From: Burkholderiaceae bacterium
GTDB taxonomy: Bacteria > Pseudomonadota > Gammaproteobacteria > Burkholderiales > Burkholderiaceae_B
Assembly: GCA_030728985.1 (NCBI GenBank)
Contig: JANQYI010000009.1
Coordinates: 160,243 to 224,242, forward strand
Direction: 5' to 3'
Length of the DNA: 64,000 nt
Positions 24,920-35,148 of this stretch are shown here, piece after piece. Numbering within the stretch: position 1 is the stretch's first letter; every line of letters starts with the position of its first letter. The notes under the pieces were generated by a model. It was not told where the DNA came from and did no database searches. It was given only the letters and a program-made list of their open reading frames with translations. The translations under genes and the position numbers were made by a program.

Positions 24920-26602
24920 TTAAACCGCCCTGACTTTCACATATGAGCCTGGCGCATCCTCAAGCACCTTGAAGCGCGGATTTCCCAGCGACTTTGGCGC
25001 CTTGAGACGCTTGCCGCTGTGCTGGCTCAGCCACTCGAGCCACGTTGGCCACCAGCTCCCGGGCTTTTCGATGGCCTGCCGCTCCCATTTTTCAGGGTCT
25101 TGAAGATTCGCGTCGGCACCACTCGTCCAAAAGTTGCGTTTATTTTTTGCGGGAGGATTGATCACCCCGGCGATGTGTCCCGACGCTCCGAGGACAAACG
25201 TGTTGTCGCCACCAAACAAGGAAAGGGTTGAAAACGCAGAGCGCCAAGGCACGATGTGATCGTCGCGTGAAGCATAAACAAACGCGGGGATCTTGACGTT
25301 GCGCATATCGATCGGCACACCACAGCAAGTCAGCGCATTGGGTTGACACAGCTTATTTTCGAGGTAGGTATAACGAAAATACCAAATGAAAAACGGACCA
25401 GGTAAATTTGTGCCGTCGCTGTTCCAGAAAAGCAAATCAAAAGCAACCGGTGTTTGACCTTTTAAATAGTTGGAAACAACATAGTTCCAGACGAGCTCAT
25501 TCGGACGCAGGAACGAAAATGTAGAACCGAGTTCCCTCGCCGACATGAAACCGCCTTGACCGATCTGCTGTTCGCGCAGACGCGCATGTTGCTCATCGAC
25601 AAACACTCCCATCATCCCGGTATCATGAAAATCAATCATGGTCGTGAGCATCGTGACCGCGGCAACCGGCTCTTCCCCGCGCGCGGCGGCGACCGCAAGG
25701 GCGGTCGCGAGCATTGTCCCGCCCACGCAGAAGCCAAGGGCGTTGATTTGCTTTTGTTTGGAGATCGCTTGAGTGACCTCGATCGCCTTTAGGACCCCCT
25801 GCTCCAGATAATCATCCCAAGTCGCTTTATCCATCCCGTCGTTCTCTTCGGCCAAAGGATTGCGCCACGAAACCAAAAATACCGTCAGGCCTTGCTCAAT
25901 AAGGTAACGAACCAAAGAGTTCTCTGGCTGAAGATCAAGAATGTAAAATTTATTGATACACGGCGGCACCAAGAGAATCGGCTTTTGAAAAACCGTTGGC
26001 GTGCTCGGCGCGTATTGAATTAATTGAAAATAAGGATTTTCAAATACGACAGCGCCTGGGGTCGTCGCAACGTTTTCACCAATCGTGAATTTCGTCTCGT
26101 CCGTTTGAGTAATCCGCCCTTTTTGCAAATCAGACAATAAGTTTTGCATCCCCGCCATCAAGGTCTCGCCCCCCGACTCTACGAGCGCAGCCTGCGCCTC
26201 GGGGTTGGTCACAAAAAAATTAGCGGGAGACAACGCATCAAGCCATTGACTGATTGAGAACTCTAACCGGTTTTTAACCTCTGGAGCAGAGGTGGAGGCA
26301 CTCACCATGCGACTCATGACGTCGGCTGACAATAAGTACAAATGCGCCAAGAGCAGATGCGGTTGGCTGCTCTCCCAAGCCGGCGCCGCAAAACGTCGAT
26401 CCTTGAGAGGTGTCAAATGTCCATCGGCAGCATCGATGGAAATACGTTGCCAGCCCTCTAAAAAATCATGCTGAATCTTGGCGAGGTCTTCGGAGGAGAT
26501 ACCGGGTGGAGGTGCCCAACCATCTGGAAAAGGGAAATTCAAATCATGACCTTTATAAGCACGCAGCGGTTCAATCCTGCGCTGCAATGCCAATATTGTC
26601 AA
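24920..26602 (-). CDS. phaC: Class I poly(3-hydroxyalkanoate) synthase
   Basis: 560-aa polymerase that joins (R)-3-hydroxyacyl-CoA units at the granule surface. The modified lipase box GFCVGG with the catalytic cysteine is near residue 292; the Asp (DDHIVPW) and His (GHIAGVINPP) of the triad are visible nearer the C-terminus. The start is uncertain: the track uses a TTG directly abutting the pgeF stop with no good ribosome binding site, while another TTG at codon 21 is preceded by AAAGG. Class I enzymes are usually 560-600 aa, so the longer form is kept. Operon order rluD-pgeF-phaC-phaB-phaR. Confidence 0.93.
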   Translation of the reverse strand: MTILALQRRIEPLRAYKGHDLNFPFPDGWAPPPGISSEDLAKIQHDFLEGWQRISIDAADGHLTPLKDRRFAAPAWESSQPHLLLAHLYLLSADVMSRMVSASTSAPEVKNRLEFSISQWLDALSPANFFVTNPEAQAALVESGGETLMAGMQNLLSDLQKGRITQTDETKFTIGENVATTPGAVVFENPYFQLIQYAPSTPTVFQKPILLVPPCINKFYILDLQPENSLVRYLIEQGLTVFLVSWRNPLAEENDGMDKATWDDYLEQGVLKAIEVTQAISKQKQINALGFCVGGTMLATALAVAAARGEEPVAAVTMLTTMIDFHDTGMMGVFVDEQHARLREQQIGQGGFMSARELGSTFSFLRPNELVWNYVVSNYLKGQTPVAFDLLFWNSDGTNLPGPFFIWYFRYTYLENKLCQPNALTCCGVPIDMRNVKIPAFVYASRDDHIVPWRSAFSTLSLFGGDNTFVLGASGHIAGVINPPAKNKRNFWTSGADANLQDPEKWERQAIEKPGSWWPTWLEWLSQHSGKRLKAPKSLGNPRFKVLEDAPGSYVKVRAV

Positions 26603-27394
26603 TCAGGGGAAACGGACGCAAGACAGCCAGGCCAAGGTCGCCATCCTTCCCGTTTGACGATCTCTGCGATAAGAAAAGAATTGCTTAGGATTTGTGACGG
26701 TGCAATACTGACTCTGTTCGACCGCCATCACCCCCATCTTTGCAAGGCGATATTGTGCAAGTCTGGCCAAATCAAGCCGCCATCGCTCTGGCACGGCAGG
26801 ATCAGGCAAGCATAGCTGCGGTTGAGCCGCAAGCTCAGTCGCAAACGCTTCACATACATCTGACCCAACTTGAAATGATGCCGCACCGATGCCTGGACCA
26901 ATCCAGGCGCGCCAACCTGTCGCCGAGGGTTGCTTGTGACGCATCCGCATCAGGGTTTGCTCGAGCACACCCGCGGCCAGTCCTTTCCAACCCGCATGCG
27001 CAACGCCCAAAACCGTCGCTTGATCATCGGCCAACACCACAGACAAACAATCGGCCGTCAATACAGTCAACACCCGATCAGGATGTGTCGTCACCGAGGC
27101 ATCTGCTTCGGGAGGCAATCGCCCATCCTCAAATATCATTGGATCATCGGCGTCAACAACCCGCACGCCATGCACCTGTTTGAGCCAAGCGGGCTCAGAA
27201 GGAACGAGATTATTCAATAAATTACGATTTGCCAGCACAGCCTGCGGCGCATCGCCTGCGCCCAGACCGAGGTTGAGCGTGTCATAAGGCGCCACCCCTA
27301 CCCCCCCGATCCGAGTGGTGCAAAACGCTTGCACCCCGGGCCAAGCTTGTTTTGGCCGCACAACTGGGAGGGGAAAATCGTCGTTTACTTCCAT
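26603..27394 (-). CDS. pgeF: Peptidoglycan editing factor / purine nucleoside phosphorylase-like (YfiH, laccase-domain family)
   Basis: 263-aa member of the YfiH/DUF152 family. The metal-site motifs are present: HAGWKGLAAGVLEQTL and the cysteine of TADCLSVVLAD, plus GPGIGAASFQVG. Homologues act as adenosine deaminase/purine nucleoside phosphorylases and, in E. coli, remove misincorporated serine from peptidoglycan precursors; older annotations call them polyphenol oxidase. Start ATG 27394 overlaps the end of rluD by ten bases, a common rluD-yfiH pairing in proteobacteria. The stop directly abuts the phaC start, linking it to the PHA operon. Confidence 0.9.
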   Translation of the reverse strand: MEVNDDFPLPVVRPKQAWPGVQAFCTTRIGGVGVAPYDTLNLGLGAGDAPQAVLANRNLLNNLVPSEPAWLKQVHGVRVVDADDPMIFEDGRLPPEADASVTTHPDRVLTVLTADCLSVVLADDQATVLGVAHAGWKGLAAGVLEQTLMRMRHKQPSATGWRAWIGPGIGAASFQVGSDVCEAFATELAAQPQLCLPDPAVPERWRLDLARLAQYRLAKMGVMAVEQSQYCTVTNPKQFFSYRRDRQTGRMATLAWLSCVRFP

Positions 27395-28344
27395 ATGATA
27401 TGTTCTTGAACGCGTAAAAGGTCGCGCGCAGGGGGGGCGGTAAAGCTCACCTCTTTGCCCTCTTGACCTGGATCTTCAAACCGAATCTGGTAAGCATGTA
27501 GCATTTGACGCTTGGCATCCCCTAAAATACGGCCACCATATTGGGTATCGCCCAGCAAGGGGTGACCCAGGCTGGCTAAATGGACACGAATCTGATGCGT
27601 GCGCCCTGTTTCCAGCCGACAACGCACCTGAGAAATATTTGAGCCGTGATACTCGCCCACACGCATCAACTCGTAATGGGTCACCGCGGCTTTGGGGGCG
27701 CTCGGGCGTTCTACCGCCATTTTGACCGGCACCCTAGGATCACGTCCAATCGGACGATCCACCGTCCCGATGCCAAGCATGCGCCCATGGGCCAAAGCCA
27801 AATATTCTCGCCCCATCGTCCGTGCCTGCAACTGTCGCACAAGATGCGTTTGCGCAACCTCGTTGCGCGCCACCACCAGCAAACCGGAGGTATCCTTGTC
27901 GAGGCGATGCACAATCCCTGCCCTGGCCACTTGCGCCAACTCAGGGTAACGGTTTAATAAGCCGTTCAACAGCGTCCCGCTCCAGTTTCCCGCCCCCGGA
28001 TGGGTCACTAAGCCAACAGGTTTATTTACTACGATCCAATCAGGACTTTCGCCCAACACCTCAAACTCAATGGGCTCAGGTTTAAATGCACCCTCTTCAG
28101 GAGAGGGCTGTTCATACACCGTGATGACATCGTCCTCGTGCAGTGTCTGTCGCACGCGGGCGACCAGCCCGTTGACAAGCACGTGCCCACGCTCGATCCA
28201 AGACTGTATTCGACTACGTGAATGTTGGGGCATGAGTTGGGCAAGCACTTTGTCTAGGCGCTCTAGTGACATCTCGTCGGTCACTAGAAAGCTCTGCGGC
28301 TCGTCATCCGACAGGAATTCTGGAGAAATAGGGTGATCAGGCAT
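27385..28344 (-). CDS. rluD: 23S rRNA pseudouridine synthase RluD
   Basis: 319-aa RluA-family enzyme that isomerises uridines of helix 69 of 23S rRNA. An N-terminal S4 RNA-binding domain (SLERLDKVLAQLMPQHSRSRIQSWI, about 24-48) precedes the catalytic domain with the active-site aspartate in IVHRLDKDTSGLLVVA. Length is right for RluD. It heads the minus-strand group with pgeF (ten-base overlap) and is divergent from bamD, the typical proteobacterial arrangement bamD / rluD-yfiH, which supports RluD over RluA or RluC. Confidence 0.93.
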   Translation of the reverse strand: MPDHPISPEFLSDDEPQSFLVTDEMSLERLDKVLAQLMPQHSRSRIQSWIERGHVLVNGLVARVRQTLHEDDVITVYEQPSPEEGAFKPEPIEFEVLGESPDWIVVNKPVGLVTHPGAGNWSGTLLNGLLNRYPELAQVARAGIVHRLDKDTSGLLVVARNEVAQTHLVRQLQARTMGREYLALAHGRMLGIGTVDRPIGRDPRVPVKMAVERPSAPKAAVTHYELMRVGEYHGSNISQVRCRLETGRTHQIRVHLASLGHPLLGDTQYGGRILGDAKRQMLHAYQIRFEDPGQEGKEVSFTAPPARDLLRVQEHIIWK

Positions 28345-28356
28345 TTGGACTCGTCT

Positions 28357-28362
28357 TATAAT
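28357..28362 (+). promoter_or_regulatory. Likely -10 box upstream of bamD
   Basis: A perfect TATAAT lies 36 bases upstream of the bamD ATG in the short rluD/bamD divergent region. A convincing -35 box at 17 bp is not visible (TGATCA), so only the -10 element is proposed. Confidence 0.45.
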
Positions 28363-28397
28363 CAGTAAAGAATGCTAACACCAAGGATCATCTCGTA

Positions 28398-29246
28398 ATG
28401 AGTCGCACCGCCATTTCTTTTCCCTCTACTTCCCCGTTGGGTCAACTCGCCCGCCGGATTTTATTGATGCTTGCCGCGCTTGCGCTGATCGCTGGCTGTG
28501 GCACCAAAGCACCCGAATACGATCCGACGGCCAACTGGAATGCGGAAAGACTCTTTCAAGACGGCAAAACTGAAATGAACGCGGCAAACTGGCGCACCGC
28601 CAAAGAACGGTTCGCGGCCGTTGAGGCACGCTTTCCATTTGGCGTCTACGCCCAGCAAGCCCAAATCAACCTAGCCTACTGCCAATGGAAAGACAAAGAA
28701 CCCGAGCTTGCGCTTGGGACACTCAACCGATTTCAACAGCAATATCCCGGCAATCCCTCGATGGATTATGTTCTTTACCTCAAGGGATTAGTGAACTTCA
28801 CGCCACCAAGCGCTATTTTTTCAAGCTTGACTCGTCAAAATCCCGGTGAGCGTGACGTCCGCGCCCTGCGTCAGTCCTATGCGGCGTTTAGCGAACTCAT
28901 CCAGCAGTTCCCTGAAAGTCGTTATGCCTCTGATGCCCGCAAGCGACTGAGCTGGCTGGTCAACACCATGGCGGAAAATGAATTAGCCATTGCCCGTTTT
29001 TATTATGATCGCTACGCTTACGTGGCTGCGATCAATCGTGCCCAAAGCGTCATTACCGACTACCAGGGCGTACCTGCCTCCGAGTCAGCTCTCTACATCA
29101 TGATGATGTCGTACGAAAAACTGGGCATGACTGAGTTGCGAAACGACTCCGAGCGCGTGTTGCTGCAAAACTTCCCCAACACCACTCTGATCACTCAAGG
29201 CTTCCCCAATAAATACAGCTCTTGGAATATCCTGCGCTTGTTCTAA
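28398..29246 (+). CDS. bamD: Outer membrane assembly lipoprotein BamD
   Basis: 282-aa lipoprotein of the BAM complex that inserts beta-barrel proteins in the outer membrane. A hydrophobic leader ends in the lipobox LIAGC with Cys34 as the lipidated residue, followed by tetratricopeptide-type repeats (NWRTAKERFAAVEARFPFGVYAQQAQINLAYC, and several Q-x-x-Y-P-type repeats such as FQQQYPGNPSMDYVLYLKGL). Length agrees with betaproteobacterial BamD. An AAGGA ribosome binding site lies shortly before the ATG. Divergent from rluD and convergent with the helicase gene. Confidence 0.93.
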   Translation: MSRTAISFPSTSPLGQLARRILLMLAALALIAGCGTKAPEYDPTANWNAERLFQDGKTEMNAANWRTAKERFAAVEARFPFGVYAQQAQINLAYCQWKDKEPELALGTLNRFQQQYPGNPSMDYVLYLKGLVNFTPPSAIFSSLTRQNPGERDVRALRQSYAAFSELIQQFPESRYASDARKRLSWLVNTMAENELAIARFYYDRYAYVAAINRAQSVITDYQGVPASESALYIMMMSYEKLGMTELRNDSERVLLQNFPNTTLITQGFPNKYSSWNILRLF

Positions 29247-29265
29247 ATGCTGACGGTTGACTCGT

Positions 29266-31242
29266 TCAGCTGCGGTGACGTTGGTAGAACGCCACGGCTT
29301 CATCGACCTCACGTGTTCTCGCAAACGGGGGTAAACCCCGCCAAAGTTGCTTGCCGTAGGGCTTGTCGACCAGACGGGAATCGCCCACCATCAGGACCCC
29401 CCAATCAGTTTCCGTGCGGATCAGGCGACCTGCGCCTTGCTTGAGCGCGATCGCAGCTTCAGGAAGCTGATATTCCATAAACGGATTGCCCCCTCGGCTG
29501 CGGCATGCCCTGAGGCGCGCCTCGAGCACAGGGTCATCGGGTGGAGCAAAGGGCAGCTTATCGATCGCGACCAAGGTTAAGCGCTCGCCCGCGACATCAA
29601 TCCCTTCCCAAAAACTGGCACTGCCAACGAGCACTGCGTGATCAAGGGTACGGAAACGTTCGAGCAAGTCCCGACGCGTACCATTACCCTGACGCATAAT
29701 CGGCCACGTCAAACCCAACTCATCGTAAGCATCGGCCAGCAACCCGGCCACCCGCTCTACTGCACGCAAGGTCGTACATAAAACAAGTGCGCCCCCCTGG
29801 CTCGCTTGAATAAGCGGCATGAGCGTCTCGACAAAAGCAGGCAAGAACTCAGAGGACTGCGGCGCTGGTAGCGTCCTGGGGACAAACAACAACGCTTGAT
29901 TAGCATAGTCGAACGGTGACTCCATGCGTATCGTTTCAGCTTGCTCAAGCCCTAAGCGCGAAGTGAAATGGGAAAAATCGCCATGCACGGATAAGGTTGC
30001 AGACGTAAACACCCAGGCTTGCCCGCCTTGCCTGTAACGCGAAAAAGCCTCAGCCACCGACAAGGGGGCGGCATGCAAGCGAACATGGTGTAGACCTAAC
30101 TCCACCCAGCGGACGACCTGCTGGTGGTCTTCGATTGAGATGCGGCTTGAACGCGTCGGTTTGCCCCATTGTGACAAACGTTCTGCGAGCTCATGGGCAC
30201 TGCGGGCGGCCGCAGCCAAATCCGGGTGTTTTTCCTCCACACTGGACAACAAGCCTGCGATTTCATCAAGTGCTGTTTGCAATACCTCGCGTGCCGCATC
30301 AAAACCCTCGGGCGTTGGAAATGCCTCGAAGGTCACACGGCGAGAGGGCAGCTTTTCTAGAGCAGCGCAACTCAGCCTAAGCTCCTTGGTCGCATGCTCG
30401 ATGCGACGCGCCTGCTCAGACCAATTGATGAGTTCACGCGCATGCGCCAGACCGGCCGTTTCTACAAGCTTGGATAGGTCGAGTAACTGGTGTGTGGAGA
30501 CACTTGTTCCGAGAAAGCGCGTTGCCGTATCGGGTAGCTGGTGCGCCTCGTCAAAGATGACCGTATCTGCGGCGGGCAACAAATCCGTAATACCCTCGTC
30601 GCGCAATATCAAGTCCGCCATGAAAAGAGCGTGATTAATGACGACGACATCGGCTTCTTGCGCTTGACGACGGGCTTTTAATACAAAACAGTCCCGTACG
30701 TTGGGGCAGTCTTGTCCGAGACAATTTTCGCGTGTGGAGGTGACGCGCTGCCAGATCTCGGCGTCTTCGGGAACGGACGGTAGATCCGAGCGATCACCGG
30801 TATTGCTTTGCTGAGAAAAGGTTTGAATATGTCGTAACTGTTGGACCTCCGCCCGCGAATGCAGCGCACGATCCTCGCCCTGTAGCCGCTCGAGGTGATA
30901 GTGGCAGACGTAATTGCCGCGCCCTTTTAACAAGGCGATCGAGGCCGGCAGGCTCAAGGCCTCGCGCACTCTGGGCAAGTCGCGTGAGAAAAGCTGATCT
31001 TGGAGCGTGCGGGTCCCTGTCGAGACCAACACCTTTCCGCCACCAAGCAATGCGGGGACTAAATACGCCCATGTTTTACCCGTACCAGTTCCGGCCTCAG
31101 CCACCAAGGTCGAGCCTTCGGCGATGGTGCGCTCGACAGCTTGAGCCAGCTCGATCTGGGACGGCCGGACACGAAAGCCGGGGGACATCGCAGCCAAAGG
31201 ACCATCAAGGGAGAAAAGCTCGGAAATCGTAGGTTCGTGCAT
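29266..31242 (-). CDS. ATP-dependent helicase, DinG/YoaA family
   Basis: 658-aa superfamily 2 helicase of the XPD/DinG type, which unwinds DNA 5'-3' during repair and replication stress. Visible motifs: Walker [17 protein letters not shown] (about 50-65), the iron-sulfur cysteines C-HYHLERL...[16 protein letters not shown] box [11 protein letters not shown], and motif [16 protein letters not shown]. YoaA-like rather than long DinG on length and because no exonuclease domain is present. The track starts at a TTG four codons earlier; ATG 31242 is chosen, though neither has a strong ribosome binding site. Convergent with bamD. Confidence 0.9.
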   Translation of the reverse strand: MHEPTISELFSLDGPLAAMSPGFRVRPSQIELAQAVERTIAEGSTLVAEAGTGTGKTWAYLVPALLGGGKVLVSTGTRTLQDQLFSRDLPRVREALSLPASIALLKGRGNYVCHYHLERLQGEDRALHSRAEVQQLRHIQTFSQQSNTGDRSDLPSVPEDAEIWQRVTSTRENCLGQDCPNVRDCFVLKARRQAQEADVVVINHALFMADLILRDEGITDLLPAADTVIFDEAHQLPDTATRFLGTSVSTHQLLDLSKLVETAGLAHARELINWSEQARRIEHATKELRLSCAALEKLPSRRVTFEAFPTPEGFDAAREVLQTALDEIAGLLSSVEEKHPDLAAAARSAHELAERLSQWGKPTRSSRISIEDHQQVVRWVELGLHHVRLHAAPLSVAEAFSRYRQGGQAWVFTSATLSVHGDFSHFTSRLGLEQAETIRMESPFDYANQALLFVPRTLPAPQSSEFLPAFVETLMPLIQASQGGALVLCTTLRAVERVAGLLADAYDELGLTWPIMRQGNGTRRDLLERFRTLDHAVLVGSASFWEGIDVAGERLTLVAIDKLPFAPPDDPVLEARLRACRSRGGNPFMEYQLPEAAIALKQGAGRLIRTETDWGVLMVGDSRLVDKPYGKQLWRGLPPFARTREVDEAVAFYQRHRS

Positions 31243-31348
31243 AGAAGACACCAAAGGGCAAGCCGGATCATACCCCGTGAAAACAGAGCCGATTCCGGTC
31301 TTGTGGCAAAATCGTCCGTTTGTCGCCTTCTATAAAGTTTTGGAAACA

Positions 31349-33766
31349 ATGAGTGATTCAAGTATTCAACCGTCCCCCACCTTTGCCGCGCCTGTCACGG
31401 CAGCGCAAGCCGAACTGCGCATCACCGCACAACTGGCCCAAGAGCTAGGCATCAAGCCCCAGCAGGTCACAGCCGTCATCGAGTTGCTCAAAGATGGCGC
31501 AACCGTGCCTTTTATTGCCCGTTATCGCAAAGAGGCCACCGGGGGACTTGACGACACCGTGCTGCGCAACCTGGACACACGTTTACTTTACTTGCGCGAC
31601 CTAGAGGAGCGTCGGGCGGCGATTTTGGCATCGATCGCGGAACAGCAAAAACTCACCCCCGAACTTGAGAAATCTATTCAAGAAGCCGACACTAAACAAC
31701 GACTCGAAGATTTGTACACCCCCTTCAAGGTCAAGCGTAGAACACGCGCGCAGATTGCCCGCGAGGCCGGCCTCGAACCCCTCGCCGATGCCATTCTTAC
31801 CGACCTAAACTGCAATCCGCTCACACTAGCTGCAGAATATTTAAATCCGGATGCAAATATTATAGAAGCCAAGACTGCATTGGATGGGGCACGTGACATC
31901 CTGGCAGAGCGTTATGCAGAGAACGCGGACTTGCTTGCGGATATGCGAACCCACTTGTGGTCTCAGGGCTGCCTCTACTCCAAGGTCTCTGAAGGCAAAG
32001 AGGTCGAGGGCGCGAATTTCCGCGACTGGTTCGAATTTTGTGAGCCCTTGCGCACCCTTCCCTCGCATCGTGTGCTCGCGATGCTGCGCGGTCGCCAGCA
32101 AGGCATCCTTGAGCTACGCATCGGTCTTGAGGCGACCCAAGACATATTGGTCCCGCACCCTTGTGTTGAACGCGTTGCTCAATTTCTGAAGCTGGGTCGC
32201 GATCTGTTTGATGCGACGCCCCCACCTCGCGCAAAATGGCTGGCCGATGTCGCGCGCTGGACTTGGCGCGTCAAGTTGTTGACGATGTTCGAGACAGAGA
32301 TGATTAGCCGACTGCGCGAAAGTGCCGAGACCGAAGCCATTCGTGTGTTTGCCGCCAACCTCAAAGATCTCTTACTCGCCGCACCCGCGGGTCCTAAAGC
32401 GGTGCTAGGCCTTGACCCAGGGATTCGGACCGGCGTGAAGGTTGCCGCGATCGATCACACCGGTAAACTGGTTGAGACGGCAACGGTCTACCCCTTTGAA
32501 CCACGGCGTGACCGCGCAGGCTCCTTGGCGACACTGGCTGCGATTGCACGCCGCCATCACATTGAGCTGGTTGCCATCGGCAATGGCACAGCCTCGCGCG
32601 AAACAGAAAAACTGGTGGCGGATCTCATGTCCGAACAACCTGATCTTAAACTCACGCGCGTCGTCGTGTCCGAGGCAGGTGCTTCGGTCTATTCCGCTTC
32701 TGAGTTGGCTGCGCTTGAGTTTCCGGATCTGGACGTGAGTCTGCGTGGTGCAGCCTCGATCGCGCGGCGCCTGCAAGATCCTCTGGCCGAACTCGTCAAA
32801 ATCGAACCCAAAGCGATCGGCGTTGGTCAATATCAACACGACCTCAACCAGCGCGAACTGGCACGCTCGCTAGATGCCGTGGTCGAAGACTGCGTCAACG
32901 CCGTGGGTGTCGATGTCAATACGGCGTCTGCGGCTCTGCTCACACGCGTTTCCGGTCTGAACAGCACGCTCGCTAAAAATATTGTGGCGTACCGAGATGA
33001 AAAAGGCACTTTTCCAAACCGTGTCGCCCTCAAAGAAGTTTCGCGCTTTGGAGAAAAAGCCTTTGAACAAGCCGCAGGCTTTCTGCGCATCCCCAATGGC
33101 AACAATCCTCTCGACGCTTCGTCCGTTCACCCCGAAGCCTATCCCGTCGTAGAACGCATCCTCAAGAAAATTTCAGCAGACATGAAGGATGTGATTGGCA
33201 ACCGAGACAAACTCAAAGGTCTTTCACCCTCGGAATTTACTGACGAACGCTTTGGTGTGCCAACAGTTCGAGATATTTTGGGAGAACTAGAAAAACCCGG
33301 TCGTGACCCGCGTCCCGAGTTCAAGACCGCCACGTTTAAAGAAGGGGTCGAAACACTGAATGACCTTTTACCCGGCATGATTCTAGAGGGCGTTGTCACC
33401 AACGTTGCCAACTTTGGCGCCTTTGTCGATATCGGCGTGCATCAAGATGGTCTCGTGCATATCTCTGCACTGGCTGAAAAATTCGTCTCTGATCCGCGCG
33501 ATGTGGTGCGCGTCGGACAAACGGTTAAGGTGCGTGTTCAAGAAGTCGATGTTCCGCGCAAGCGTATTGCATTAACCATGCGGTTAAATGACGAGGCACC
33601 GCCTGCTCGCTCGCTGGGCACAGGCGCAAGCAGTAGTAGTCAGGCCTCAGGAAAAAATCGCTCGGGCAGTTCGGGCAGCCCAGGAGGCGCCAAGCCGAAT
33701 CGTGGCAATACTCCCGAACCTGCTGGGGGCGCCATGGCGGCAGCGTTTGCGAAACTTAAACGCTAA
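31349..33766 (+). CDS. tex: Tex-type RNA-binding transcription accessory protein
   Basis: 805-aa Tex protein: N-terminal helical region ([31 protein letters not shown]), YqgF-like domain ([17 protein letters not shown]), helix-hairpin-helix pair ([19 protein letters not shown]) and a C-terminal S1 RNA-binding domain ([19 protein letters not shown], about residue 675). It acts on RNA and the transcription apparatus. The last 55 residues are a low-complexity Ser/Gly-rich tail after the S1 domain. Start ATG 31349 has TGGAAA before it and removes a 24-codon extension. Convergent with trpS, 11 bases apart. Confidence 0.94.
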   Translation: MSDSSIQPSPTFAAPVTAAQAELRITAQLAQELGIKPQQVTAVIELLKDGATVPFIARYRKEATGGLDDTVLRNLDTRLLYLRDLEERRAAILASIAEQQKLTPELEKSIQEADTKQRLEDLYTPFKVKRRTRAQIAREAGLEPLADAILTDLNCNPLTLAAEYLNPDANIIEAKTALDGARDILAERYAENADLLADMRTHLWSQGCLYSKVSEGKEVEGANFRDWFEFCEPLRTLPSHRVLAMLRGRQQGILELRIGLEATQDILVPHPCVERVAQFLKLGRDLFDATPPPRAKWLADVARWTWRVKLLTMFETEMISRLRESAETEAIRVFAANLKDLLLAAPAGPKAVLGLDPGIRTGVKVAAIDHTGKLVETATVYPFEPRRDRAGSLATLAAIARRHHIELVAIGNGTASRETEKLVADLMSEQPDLKLTRVVVSEAGASVYSASELAALEFPDLDVSLRGAASIARRLQDPLAELVKIEPKAIGVGQYQHDLNQRELARSLDAVVEDCVNAVGVDVNTASAALLTRVSGLNSTLAKNIVAYRDEKGTFPNRVALKEVSRFGEKAFEQAAGFLRIPNGNNPLDASSVHPEAYPVVERILKKISADMKDVIGNRDKLKGLSPSEFTDERFGVPTVRDILGELEKPGRDPRPEFKTATFKEGVETLNDLLPGMILEGVVTNVANFGAFVDIGVHQDGLVHISALAEKFVSDPRDVVRVGQTVKVRVQEVDVPRKRIALTMRLNDEAPPARSLGTGASSSSQASGKNRSGSSGSPGGAKPNRGNTPEPAGGAMAAAFAKLKR

Positions 33767-33777
33767 GGCACAGGTGC

Positions 33778-35136
33778 TCACTCAGTGGGTCGTAAACTCG
33801 CACGAAGCACCTCAATGCGCTCAGCACGCTGAGCACTTGAGGCGCTCTTCAAACCAGAGGCCACAACAGCACCCTCTAACGTCAAGCTAAAGTCTAATTC
33901 GCCTTGGAGTGTCAGCATGGCATCCAGATCTCCGCCTTGCAGCGCACGCATCGCTGCACCCGCTATTTTGGGGTCAGCAAAAGCCACTGAAGAAAAAATC
34001 TCTGCACCATCCAAACCCAGGAAGCGAAAGCGAAACTGTCCTGCCTCATCACGGAAACTCACAAAGCGGGCCCCTTTACCGCCCGCTTTGGACTGTTTGA
34101 TCGAACTGTTCGCTGCCTGAGTCGCAAGAGTGCGCAAACCGACCGCCCGTCTTAATTCTTGAATAAAAGGGGTTGCAATCGCACGTGCTTTGCGAGCGCC
34201 CTCTTGAAGGATTTCTTCGATGCGATTGGGGTGTGCCATCAACGATTCGTAATTGTCGCGCATCGGACCCAGCTCCTGCTCGATCCGTTCGCATAGCTGC
34301 TGCTTCGCATCCCCCCAACCCATTCCAGCCTCGAGGGCCTGGCGAAATGTAGTGGCCTCTGACGGCTGGGCAAAGGCCTTGTAGATCAGATAAAGATGTG
34401 AAGCCTCTGCATCCTTGGGTTCACCGGGACCGCGCGAGTCTGTGACGATCTTGGCGACGGCTGATTTGAGTGCGCGAGCACCTCCCTCAAACAGTGGCAC
34501 CGTATTGTTATAACTCTTGGACATCTTGCGACCATCAAGGCCGGGTAAGGTCGCCACATCCTCGGCAATCACGGCCTCAGGGAGCACAAAAAAATCTTTG
34601 CCTTGTCCGAAGAGATGATTAAATTTCTGGGCGATATCACGTGCCATCTCGAGATGTTGAGTCTGATCACGCCCTACAGGTACTTTGTGCGCGTTAAACA
34701 TCAGAATATCAGCCGCCATCAAAATGGGGTATGAAAATAAACCCATCGTGATGCCATCATCGGGCTCTACATTTTTAGCGACGTTTTGATCGACCGAGGC
34801 CTTGTAGGCATGGGCACGATTCATCAGCCCTTTAGCCGTCACGCAGGTCAGCATCCAACACAATTCAGGAATCTCTGGGACATCGGACTGCCGGTAAAAC
34901 GTCACACGCTCCGGATTGAGGCCTGAGGCCAACCAAGTCGCCGCGATCTCCAAGCGCGAACGCGCGATACGATCCGCATCCTCACACTTAATCAATGCGT
35001 GATAATCCGCCAAGAAGAAAAATGCATCGACATTTTTTTCGAGACTCGCTTGAATCGCGGGACGAATCGCGCCAACATAATTACCCAGATGAGGCGTTCC
35101 CGAGGTCGTGATGCCGGTGAGAATGCGCGTATTCAT
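33778..35136 (-). CDS. trpS: Tryptophanyl-tRNA synthetase with C-terminal extension
   Basis: Class I aminoacyl-tRNA synthetase charging tRNA-Trp. The HIGH-type motif is in TSGTPHLGNYVGAIRP (about 11-26) and KMSKS is in LDGRKMSKSYNN. The catalytic core accounts for about 340 residues as in ordinary TrpRS; a further 100 or so residues at the C-terminus (from SNSSIKQSKAGGKGARFVSFRD) form an added domain of unknown job. Long TrpRS forms of this size occur in Burkholderiales. It follows zapE by 12 bases and may be the last gene of the sucA operon. Confidence 0.93.
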   Translation of the reverse strand: MNTRILTGITTSGTPHLGNYVGAIRPAIQASLEKNVDAFFFLADYHALIKCEDADRIARSRLEIAATWLASGLNPERVTFYRQSDVPEIPELCWMLTCVTAKGLMNRAHAYKASVDQNVAKNVEPDDGITMGLFSYPILMAADILMFNAHKVPVGRDQTQHLEMARDIAQKFNHLFGQGKDFFVLPEAVIAEDVATLPGLDGRKMSKSYNNTVPLFEGGARALKSAVAKIVTDSRGPGEPKDAEASHLYLIYKAFAQPSEATTFRQALEAGMGWGDAKQQLCERIEQELGPMRDNYESLMAHPNRIEEILQEGARKARAIATPFIQELRRAVGLRTLATQAANSSIKQSKAGGKGARFVSFRDEAGQFRFRFLGLDGAEIFSSVAFADPKIAGAAMRALQGGDLDAMLTLQGELDFSLTLEGAVVASGLKSASSAQRAERIEVLRASLRPTE

Positions 35137-35148
35137 AATGTGTTGACC

